Positions 1 to 5,118 of a stretch of 9,118 nucleotides of DNA are shown piece after piece. The stretch's first letter is position 1, and each line of letters opens with the position of its first letter. Both the position numbers and the translations under genes were made by a program. Origin of the DNA: Gammaproteobacteria bacterium (lineage in GTDB: Bacteria > Pseudomonadota > Gammaproteobacteria > Chromatiales > Chromatiaceae). Under the pieces are notes generated by a model, which was given only the letters and a program-made list of their open reading frames with translations, did no database searches and was not told where the DNA came from. The stretch spans positions 1 to 9,118 of the forward strand of contig JAGVUH010000638.1 of the NCBI GenBank assembly GCA_019136395.1. The letters are read 5' to 3'.

Positions 1-690
1 CCGCTGGAGGAGGGCGGCGAGGATGGCGGAGAGGGCCACCAGGGAGCCGCCTCCGACATCGGCGAGCTGGAAGCCAGGCAGGGCGGGCGCCGCGGCGCCG
101 GTCAGCGGCCCGGATTTGGTTCCGGGTCTAACCCCAACTCCGGCTACCGTCCCGTTTCCGATTCCGACACCCGCACCGGCCCCAGGTCCGGCTTCTGCTT
201 CTGCTTCGGCTTCAGCACCGGCGCCGGTCAACCCCAGGACACCCGCCAGGGCCAGGAAGTTGGCGTCGTGCCCGGCGTGGGGGCCGTTTGGCGCCCCCCT
301 GCCATAGCCGTAGAGGCCGCAATAGATCAGGCGCGGAAAGCGCTCGCGCAGTTCTTCGTAACCCAGGCCCATGGTCGCCATGGCATCGGGGCGGAAGCCC
401 TCCATGAGGATATCCGTGTCGGCCAGCAACCGGAACAGCAGTTCCCGTGCCGCCGCTTTTTTCACGTTCAGGGTGATGGACTTCTTGTTGGCATTCAGCA
501 GCAGGTAAAGGATCGGCAGGCCAGCGGCGTTTTGGATCAGGGTTCGTGATCCGTCCTGAAAGCGGGGATGTTCCAGTTTGATGACCTCGGCACCCAGATC
601 GGCCAGATAGAGGCTGCACAGGGGACCGGGCAGGAGCATGCTCAAATCCAGGACCTTGATGCCCTGGAGTGGTGGCGGTTGCGCGTTCAT
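1..690 (-). CDS. CaiB/BaiF family (family III) CoA-transferase / acyl-CoA racemase, C-terminus cut by window edge
   Basis: The first 230 residues are visible, read from ATG 688-690 and open to the edge. The N-terminus is typical of the family III CoA-transferase/alpha-methylacyl-CoA racemase fold: GIKVLDLSMLLPGPLC followed by YLADLGAEVIKLEHP. Three residues match the catalytic/CoA-binding set known from the mycobacterial racemase MCR: R100 in MEGFRP, H141 in GHD and D211 in LADVGGGS. Family members either move CoA between carboxylic acids or epimerise 2-methylacyl-CoA; the substrate here cannot be told. The enzyme should be cytosolic. An unusual Gly/Ala-rich segment, roughly residues 157-201, lies between H141 and D211. 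The start is supported by the family N-terminus and a weak AGGG upstream. The gene is divergent from the acyl-CoA synthetase gene, hinting at a shared acyl-CoA pathway. Family assignment is firm; the exact reaction is not. Confidence 0.88.
   Translation of the reverse strand, partial: MNAQPPPLQGIKVLDLSMLLPGPLCSLYLADLGAEVIKLEHPRFQDGSRTLIQNAAGLPILYLLLNANKKSITLNVKKAAARELLFRLLADTDILMEGFRPDAMATMGLGYEELRERFPRLIYCGLYGYGRGAPNGPHAGHDANFLALAGVLGLTGAGAEAEAEAEAGPGAGAGVGIGNGTVAGVGVRPGTKSGPLTGAAAPALPGFQLADVGGGSLVALSAILAALLQR
88..222 (-). repeat. Low-complexity Gly/Ala/Glu-coding insert within the CoA-transferase gene
   Basis: This stretch encodes about 45 residues made mainly of alternating small residues: an AEAEAEA run, then GPGAGAGVGIGNG and AGVGVRPG. 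On the DNA, positions 189-215 are a degenerate GCTTCT/GCTTCG hexamer run. The reading frame stays open across it. It separates catalytic H141 from D211 by 70 residues, against 30 in the mycobacterial racemase MCR (H126 to D156). It probably forms a flexible surface loop and probably arose by repeat slippage; both points are inferred. Confidence 0.7.
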
Positions 691-726
691 GGGTTACCCT
701 GCATATTGTCTGGCGGCAAAGGGTTT

Positions 727-781
727 CAAGCAGCGATCAATCGGTAACCAATCGGCAGTCAATTGGCAATCAATCAGCGAT
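727..781. repeat. Five tandem 11-bp direct repeats in the divergent intergenic region
   Basis: Five head-to-tail 11-mers fill this stretch: CAAGCAGCGAT, CAATCGGTAAC, CAATCGGCAGT, CAATTGGCAAT and CAATCAGCGAT. All begin with CAA and four begin with CAAT. The array sits between the CoA-transferase start (690) and the ligase start (797) and ends 15 nt before the ligase ATG. Spacing of about one DNA helical turn puts every copy on the same face, as in regulator arrays or iterons. A regulatory role is inferred; simple slippage could also produce it. I see no convincing sigma70 promoter in the gap on either strand. Confidence 0.75.
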
Positions 782-796
782 GAGGCAGGATGGCGG

Positions 797-2458
797 ATGA
801 ATCTGGCGGGTCGTTTTCTCCCTCGCACCGAATTTCAGTCCCATGAGGAGTTTCGGGATCATTTCCGCCTGGTCGCGCCCGATGACTTCAATTTTGCCTA
901 TGACGTGGTCGATGTCTATGCCCGGGAGGCACCGGGCAAACGCGCCCTGGTGTGGTGCGATGATCATGGCCACCACCTCAGCCTGACCTTCGCCGACCTC
1001 TCGGACCTCAGCCAGCGGGCGGCGCGGGCCCTGGCGGCCCTCGGCATTCGCAAGGGCGACAAGGTGCTGCTCATCCTCAAGGGCCATTATCACTTCTGGA
1101 CCATCCTCCTGGCCTTGCATCGCCTGGGCGCGGTCGCCGTCCCCGCCTCCCATCTTCTCTCCTGCCGGGATCTGGTCTACCGGGTCGAGAGCGCGGCGGT
1201 GAAGATGGTGATCTGTCGGGACGAGGGTCACCTCATCCCGGAACTGGACCAGGCCCAGGCGGAAGTCAGCCATCACTTTGCCCTCAAGGTCAGCGTCGGG
1301 GGAGAGGTGAACGGTTGGCACGCCTTCGACCGGCTCCTCGCCGCGGCGGAGCCGGTCTTTCCCCGTCCGACGGGGGAGGCGGCCGTCCGCGCCACGGACC
1401 TGGCCTTGCTCTATTTTTCTTCCGGGACCACCGGTCTGCCCAAGATGGTCGCCCTCAGCCAGGCCTACCCCCTGGGGCATATCCTGACCGCGGGCTATTG
1501 GCAGTGCGTCCAGGATGAGGGCCTGCATTACACCGTCGCCGACACGGGCTGGGCCAAGTGCCTCTGGGGCAAGATCTACGGGCAGTGGATCTGGGGCAGC
1601 GCCGTGCTGGTGTACGATTACGACCAGTTCGACGTCGAGCGCATGCTGCGCCACCTGGCCGACCAGGGGGTGACCACCTTCTGCGCCCCACCGACCGTCT
1701 ATCGGCTGCTGGTCAAAAAGGACCTGTCGCGCTTCGACCTGAGCCGGCTACGCCATGCCGTCACCGCGGGCGAGCCCCTGCACCCCGCCACCTACGAGCG
1801 GTTTTTTCAGCTTACCGGCCTGCGACTCAGGGAGGGTTATGGCCAGACGGAACTGGTCATCACCATCGCCACCTGGCCCTGGCTGGAGCCCAAGCCGGGC
1901 AGCGTCGGTCGGCCCGCGCCCCTGTTCGATCTCCGGCTGCTCCGGTTGGATGGCGAGGAGTGCCCGGAGGGCGAGGAGGGGGAGATCTGCATCCATGCCA
2001 CCCCCGGCGCCGGCCCCCCGGGGATGTTCCTGGGCTATCACCACGACCCCCGGCGCACGCGGGAGGTCTGGCATGACGATCTTTATCACACCGGCGACAT
2101 CGCCCGACGGGACGCGGACGGCTATTTCTGGTTCGCCGGTCGGGGCGATGACATCATCAAGACCGCGGGTTACAAGGTTGGCCCCTATGAGGTGGAGAGC
2201 CTACTGCTGGAGCACCCGGCGGTCGCGGAATGCGCCGTGACGGGGGTCCCGGACCCAGTGCGCGGCGCCGCCGTCAAGGCCAGCATCGTCCTCGCCCCCG
2301 GCGTTGCCCCCAGCGAGGAGCTGAAAAGCGAACTGCGCCACCAGGTGAAGCAGGCGACCGCGGCCTACAAGGTCCCGCGCGTCATCGACTTCGTGGACAA
2401 GTTGCCCAAGACCATCAGCGGCAAGGTTCGCCGGGCGGCGATCCGTGGGGGCGGGTAA
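797..2458 (+). CDS. AMP-forming acyl-CoA synthetase (ANL superfamily, medium-chain/benzoate-CoA ligase-like)
   Basis: This 553-aa cytosolic enzyme should convert a carboxylic acid, ATP and CoA to acyl-CoA, AMP and PPi. All core ANL motifs are intact: the P-loop SSGTTGLPK (208-216), EGYGQTE (346-352), YHTGD (430-434, D434 for ribose binding), the hinge GRGDD with R449, and the C-terminal PKTISGK with catalytic K543. The N-terminal FNFAYDVVDVYAREAPGK resembles medium-chain acyl-CoA synthetases of the ACSM/Acs type more than acetyl-CoA synthetase, and the length is normal. The frame is open further upstream to an ATG at 638, but that would overlap the divergent gene and translate the 11-bp repeats. 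ATG 797 fits the family N-terminus and has AGGA (787-790) six bases upstream. The neighbouring CoA-transferase suggests a joint role in activating and converting an organic acid. Chain length or aromatic preference cannot be read from the sequence. Confidence 0.92.
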   Translation: MNLAGRFLPRTEFQSHEEFRDHFRLVAPDDFNFAYDVVDVYAREAPGKRALVWCDDHGHHLSLTFADLSDLSQRAARALAALGIRKGDKVLLILKGHYHFWTILLALHRLGAVAVPASHLLSCRDLVYRVESAAVKMVICRDEGHLIPELDQAQAEVSHHFALKVSVGGEVNGWHAFDRLLAAAEPVFPRPTGEAAVRATDLALLYFSSGTTGLPKMVALSQAYPLGHILTAGYWQCVQDEGLHYTVADTGWAKCLWGKIYGQWIWGSAVLVYDYDQFDVERMLRHLADQGVTTFCAPPTVYRLLVKKDLSRFDLSRLRHAVTAGEPLHPATYERFFQLTGLRLREGYGQTELVITIATWPWLEPKPGSVGRPAPLFDLRLLRLDGEECPEGEEGEICIHATPGAGPPGMFLGYHHDPRRTREVWHDDLYHTGDIARRDADGYFWFAGRGDDIIKTAGYKVGPYEVESLLLEHPAVAECAVTGVPDPVRGAAVKASIVLAPGVAPSEELKSELRHQVKQATAAYKVPRVIDFVDKLPKTISGKVRRAAIRGGG

Positions 2459-2460
2459 CG

Positions 2461-2600
2461 GCTGCTCCGGGGGATAGTCACTCTGCTGCATGCGGCGCTC
2501 CTCCTGCCAGGGTTCGAGAAAGGCGACCCAGGCGAGGGCCCGGGGGCCTCGGCGAAAGGTTTTTGAAGACGAAATCGTTCTTGGGATCAAGGAGGTTCAT
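2461..2600 (-). pseudogene. Remnant of an Rpn-like (PD-(D/E)XK nuclease family 'transposase') gene
   Basis: From an ATG at 2598-2600 the minus strand reads MNLLDPKNDFVFKNL, which matches the characteristic N-terminus of Rpn recombination-promoting nuclease / 'PD-(D/E)XK nuclease family transposase' proteins. That frame stops at 2478. In another minus-strand frame the same stretch reads ALAWVAFLEPWQEERRM and then SDYPPEQPL, which resembles a segment much further along in such proteins. The central nuclease core, roughly 200 residues, is missing. The pattern is a large internal deletion plus a frameshift. It lies tail-to-tail with the ligase gene, only a few bases from its stop. The N-terminal match is fairly specific; the second segment is weaker. 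No function is expected. Confidence 0.55.
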
Positions 2601-2615
2601 GGGAGTCCCTAGTCT

Positions 2616-2650
2616 GAAATTATTGAAATTATTGGGCTTCCTGGAAGCCC
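2616..2650. repeat. Tandem 9-mer followed by an 8-bp-arm hairpin
   Basis: GAAATTATT occurs twice in tandem (2616-2624 and 2625-2633). It runs straight into GGGCTTCC (2634-2641), T, GGAAGCCC (2643-2650), a perfect inverted repeat with a one-base centre. It lies downstream of the ligase gene (stop 2458) and before the Rpn remnant on the other strand. No clear T-run follows on either strand, so a classical intrinsic terminator is not well supported. Confidence 0.5.
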
Positions 2651-2684
2651 TTGTAGGCTGGGACCCCTCATGGCGGCCCTGGCT

Positions 2685-2772
2685 AAATGGGTTCGTTTCG
2701 CAAAATGGTCATTTTGGCGGCTCCAAAAAAATGGGTTCGTTTCGCAATTTGCCCATTTTGGGCGGGGCCAGC
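2685..2772. repeat. Two imperfect 44-bp tandem repeats with internal hairpins
   Basis: Both units (2685-2728 and 2729-2772) open with the same 19-mer, AAATGGGTTCGTTTCGCAA, followed by a diverged but alignable CATTTTGG-containing half. Unit 1 holds the inverted repeat CAAAATG-GT-CATTTTG (2701-2716). Around unit 2, AAAATGGG (2728-2735) pairs with CCCATTTT (2752-2759). The rest of the 2459-2810 gap, beyond this, the 9-mer/hairpin element and the Rpn remnant, shows nothing I can name. The units could be a small palindromic intergenic repeat family; copies elsewhere in the genome are not visible from here. Confidence 0.65.
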
Positions 2773-2810
2773 GCTTCACCGGCCTCATCCCGCCCCGTGG
2801 AAGGTGTCCC

Positions 2811-2986
2811 TTAGCCTGATGCTCGCGACCGCCCCCACCAGACCAGCTTACGCCACGATCCCGCCTGCGCCGGACCTGCCGCCTCCGCGCTGGCCTCCGC
2901 CGCCATCGCCCCTTGCGCCCCTTCCGTCGCCGCCTGCGTCAGCCCCATCACCCCGCGGGCCAGCAGATACCAAGCAAATACCGGCC
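2811..2986 (-). pseudogene. 3' part of the IS-interrupted membrane-protein gene
   Basis: Reading leftward from the IS border, this encodes the last 57 residues of the split gene after the junction codon: PVFAWYLLARGVMGLTQAA, likely a third membrane segment, then an Ala/Gln-rich tail ending at TAA 2811-2813. It joins in frame to the 5' part at 4555-5020 once the IS and one CTAG are removed, giving 642 nt, or 213 aa plus stop. Separated from its start by the IS, it is probably not translated as part of the original protein. A longer open frame from inside the IS (start at 3137) runs through it but is unlikely to be a real gene. Confidence 0.7.
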
Positions 2987-2990
2987 CTAG
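2987..2990. other. CTAG target duplication, left side of IS
   Basis: CTAG abuts the left inverted repeat and recurs at 4555-4558 outside the right one. Because CTAG is its own reverse complement, it could be counted as an extra four bases of inverted repeat. Removing the element with one copy restores an open frame in the host gene, which supports a 4-bp target duplication. Confidence 0.75.
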
Positions 2991-3006
2991 GAGTCTGTCC
3001 GACTTA
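2991..3006. repeat. Left terminal inverted repeat of the IS
   Basis: GAGTCTGTCCGACTTA is an exact reverse complement of 4539-4554. Similarity between the two ends stops immediately inward of these 16 bases. Confidence 0.9.
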
Positions 3007-3054
3007 AGGTTCGAATCCGGCGCCGGCGGCCGCATGTGGCAAAAAAGACATGCT

Positions 3055-3072
3055 CGATGGGACTCGCCATCG
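3055..3072. repeat. Hairpin in the IS region downstream of the transposase
   Basis: CGATGG (3055-3060) and CCATCG (3067-3072) are perfect 6-bp arms around GACTCG. Outlying CATG tetramers on both sides could extend the pairing with small bulges. It lies about 50 nt past the transposase stop, inside the IS. It could limit transcription across the element end, but there is no adjacent U-tract, so the role is uncertain. Confidence 0.45.
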
Positions 3073-3120
3073 CGAACATGGGCCATTTTTCTTGAAAACG
3101 GCGTGATATTGCCGCTTTTT

Positions 3121-4482
3121 CTATCCTTTAAGCGCAAAAAGGCGCTTCAGATTCCATCCCAGACACACCAGCGCCCATTCGCCCTGCACCGCCGTGAGGC
3201 CGCGCAGCAGGAATTGGCGGAAGCCCTGCGCGTGCTTAATGATGCCGAAGACGGTCTCGACGGTGGCCTTGCGCTTGGCGTAGCGGGCTTTGCCGGCGCG
3301 GGTGCGCAGCCGATGTGCATTGGCCTCGGCCGGCGTCATCTGACCCTCGGGGGCGGGCGGGTCGTCGGCGAGCCGCTCGGCCAAGGGCGGGTTGTGTCGC
3401 TGGCGCCCTGCGGGGATGTAGGGGTCGATGCCGGCGGCCTCGCAGTGATTGAGGTTCGCTTCGCTGTGATAGCCGGTATCGGCGAGCAGGGCTTCGACCG
3501 TACCGAGGACCTCGGGGAGGGCCGCGAGGCGCTCCAGGGCCGGGGCGACCTCCTGCTTGTCGTTGGTGTGATCGGTGACATGCTGCGCGACGATCAGATG
3601 GGTCTCGGTATCAACGCCGGCCTGGGCATTGTAGGCCTGCTCAAAGTGGCCGCCGGCCGTGGGCATGATGCGCGACTCGGCATCGGTGAGGCTGACCTGA
3701 TCCTTGGGCCCGGGGTCGGGCTCGGGTGCCTTGGGCGGCTTGCCGCCGGGCTGTTTGCCGGTGCGCTCGGCACGCGCGTGGCGCGCCGCGAGCTTGCGCT
3801 CGTACTCGGCTTGCTCGGCCGCGAAGCGCGCTAGCGCACGGGCCTCGATCTCGTCTTTGGCCGCGGTGATGACGGCCAGGCGTTGCTCTCGCCGCTTCAG
3901 CTCCAGCGGGATGTCGAGCTGCTCGGGCAGCGGTTGGTTGTCGGCCTGCTCGGCGCGGCGCATCAGTTCATCGACCTCGCCCTTGAGCTGTTCCTCCAGG
4001 CGGTTAGCATGCTCCCAGCTCAGCGCCTTGTGCTTACTGGCGTTGGCTTTAATCTTGGTGCCGTCCAGACTGACCGTGCCGAGTTTGACCAACCCCATCG
4101 CCTGCGCGATGAGCAGCACTTGCGTGAATAGGGCTGCCAGCTCGTCGAGGAAGCGTTTGCGGAAGTCGGCGATGGTGCGGTGGTCGGGGTGGGTGTTAGC
4201 GCAGAGGTAGCGAAACGCCATCGAGTCGTGCGTCGCCTGGGCCAGCTTGCGGCTGGAGAACACGCCCGTGGCGTAGCCGTAAAACAACAGCGCCACCAGC
4301 ATCGCCGGGTGGTAGGGACGCGAGCCGGTGCCGGCATAGGCGCCAACCAGGTGACTCAGGTCGAGCTGATCAACAATCTCGACCACGAACCGCGCCAGAT
4401 GGTCTTCAGGCAGGTACTCCTGCACGGTCGGCGGGAACATGTCCGGCGTGTCCCGATCTACCCCCACAAAGTTGACTGCCAT
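3121..4482 (-). CDS. IS1182-family transposase (DDE type)
   Basis: This is a 453-aa full-length transposase. The N-terminus, with QEYLPEDHLARFVVEIVDQL, HPAMLVALLFYGYATG and FRYLCANTHPDHRTIADFR, is the DUF772-type domain typical of IS5/IS1182 transposases. The probable catalytic triad is D140 in VSLDGTKIKANAS, D335 in LLADTGYHS and E409 in ATVETVFGIIKHAQGFRQF, all present. A long charged, probably coiled-coil insert (about 155-260) with Glu/Arg/Ala-rich helices and a Pro/Gly-rich linker separates the first two aspartates. The enzyme would bind the 16-bp ends and cut and rejoin the element. It is the only gene of the IS, starts at ATG 4480-4482 with a weak purine-rich GAGAG upstream, and stops at TAG 3121-3123. 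The frame shows no damage. Confidence 0.93.
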   Translation of the reverse strand: MAVNFVGVDRDTPDMFPPTVQEYLPEDHLARFVVEIVDQLDLSHLVGAYAGTGSRPYHPAMLVALLFYGYATGVFSSRKLAQATHDSMAFRYLCANTHPDHRTIADFRKRFLDELAALFTQVLLIAQAMGLVKLGTVSLDGTKIKANASKHKALSWEHANRLEEQLKGEVDELMRRAEQADNQPLPEQLDIPLELKRREQRLAVITAAKDEIEARALARFAAEQAEYERKLAARHARAERTGKQPGGKPPKAPEPDPGPKDQVSLTDAESRIMPTAGGHFEQAYNAQAGVDTETHLIVAQHVTDHTNDKQEVAPALERLAALPEVLGTVEALLADTGYHSEANLNHCEAAGIDPYIPAGRQRHNPPLAERLADDPPAPEGQMTPAEANAHRLRTRAGKARYAKRKATVETVFGIIKHAQGFRQFLLRGLTAVQGEWALVCLGWNLKRLFALKG

Positions 4483-4538
4483 GCTGTGCGCTCTCGTCCG
4501 CCCAAACCCGGCCCTATTGTACCTGGGGTGAGGGCCGA

Positions 4539-4554
4539 TAAGTCGGACAGACTC
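4539..4554. repeat. Right terminal inverted repeat of the IS
   Basis: TAAGTCGGACAGACTC is an exact reverse complement of 2991-3006, followed by CTAG (4555-4558), the second copy of the presumed target duplication. Confidence 0.9.
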
Positions 4555-5020
4555 CTAGCCGCGCCGCCAGGGCGACCCCCGCGTCCCCCAGGACCTTGGT
4601 AAAGGCCGCGCCCAGTTGTTCATCGCTGATCCGCCCGCGCAGATAGGCCAGGGTAAAGGGCCAGAGCGTCGCCAGGGCACCGAATGCCACCCCCGCCCCG
4701 GCCACCTCCGCGGTGGTCAGCGGCGCGGCGCGGTCCAGCAATTGGGCACTGCCCGTGGTCGCAGCCTCCTTGAAACCAACCCAGAACAGTACCACGACCA
4801 GATTGGTCACCAGCAGCTCGCGGTGGCTGTCGATCTGGGTCCGCATCGATTCGAGGAGCTTCTCGACCACGTTGTGAACGGCGTGGGCGTCAATTTGGTC
4901 TTCGGCCGGCTTCAGCGCCAGCACCCCGATGTTCAGGCAGGTACCGGCAAACTCCCGACGTATCCGGCCCTCGGGGTAGGCCGTGATCACCTGGATCACT
5001 TCCTGGTCGCGGACAAGCAC
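4555..5020 (-). pseudogene. 5' part of the IS-interrupted membrane-protein gene (function unknown)
   Basis: About 155 residues are read from GTG 5018-5020 to the IS border. I do not recognise the family. A soluble N-terminal part has predicted helices (HAVHNVVEKLLESMRTQID). It is followed by two likely membrane segments: about residues 68-84 (RELLVTNLVVVLFWVGF) and 103-127 (ending ALATLWPFTLAYL). A third lies in the 3' part beyond the IS. With the IS in place the frame runs into the element and ends after about a dozen foreign residues at 4514. A TAG codon directly precedes the GTG, no Shine-Dalgarno is visible and no ATG lies nearby, so the true N-terminus may also be missing. The gene is thus probably damaged at both ends. 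It is transcribed away from the restriction-modification operon. Confidence 0.65.
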
Positions 5021-5061
5021 CTAAAAATAAATAAACGCGTCTAGACTCGCAAAAATAAAAA

Positions 5062-5090
5062 TTGACCTTGGCGTGATTCGAGGCTACGCT
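5062..5090 (+). promoter_or_regulatory. Putative sigma70-type promoter for the restriction-modification operon
   Basis: TTGACC (5062-5067) and TACGCT (5085-5090) are separated by 17 bp, and an A-rich AAAAATAAAA tract (5051-5060) sits just upstream like an UP element. The -35 is close to consensus and the -10 is weak. Initiation near 5097 would leave a leader of about 20 nt before the TTG start of the specificity gene. Confidence 0.45.
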
Positions 5091-5108
5091 AAGTTTCAAG
5101 CAATGATT

Positions 5109-5114
5109 GGAGAG
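5109..5114 (+). promoter_or_regulatory. Ribosome-binding site deciding the TTG start of the specificity gene
   Basis: GGAGAG precedes TTG 5119-5121, with six bases between its GGAG core and the start. No other in-frame candidate (TTG 5107, ATG 5149) has a comparable site. ATG 5103 is out of frame and gives only 45 codons. Confidence 0.55.
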
Positions 5115-5118
5115 TCTC

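Larger units (their letters stand above)
2991..4554 (-). mobile_element. Complete IS1182-family-like insertion sequence, 1564 bp
   Basis: The ends are perfect 16-bp inverted repeats, GAGTCTGTCCGACTTA at 2991-3006 and its complement at 4539-4554, flanked by CTAG on both sides. One full-length transposase gene occupies most of the element on the minus strand. The noncoding right end is about 70 bp; the left end, downstream of the transposase, is about 130 bp and carries a hairpin. The element splits a membrane-protein gene. Intact ends, intact transposase and clean target duplication suggest recent insertion and possible activity; activity itself is inferred. Confidence 0.9.

Noticed and set aside
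734..762. Minus-strand TTGACT with 17-bp spacing to TGATCG as a promoter for the CoA-transferase
   Set aside because: The -10 element is too far from TATAAT and the hexamers lie within the repetitive array, where such matches arise easily.
638..796. Upstream in-frame extension of the acyl-CoA synthetase from ATG 638 (606 aa)
   Set aside because: It overlaps the divergent CoA-transferase start and would translate the 11-bp repeats. The family N-terminus and a spaced Shine-Dalgarno fit ATG 797.
770..1654. Long minus-strand open frame (294 codons) opposite the ligase
   Set aside because: It is a GC-rich antisense shadow of a well-supported gene, with no recognisable domain.
2599..2814. Plus-strand small ORF with AGGAGG just upstream (71 codons)
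   Set aside because: The AGGAGG is only three bases from the ATG and is simply the complement of the Asn-Leu-Leu codons of the Rpn remnant. The ORF runs through the tandem repeats and resembles nothing.
3007..3020. GGTTCGAATCC resembling a tRNA T-arm inside the IS left end
   Set aside because: The flanking bases do not form a five-pair T-stem, and no acceptor, D or anticodon arms lie nearby on either strand.
3034..3834. Plus-strand open frame (266 codons) opposite the transposase
   Set aside because: It is antisense to an intact transposase, Gly/Leu-rich shadow composition, no family signature.
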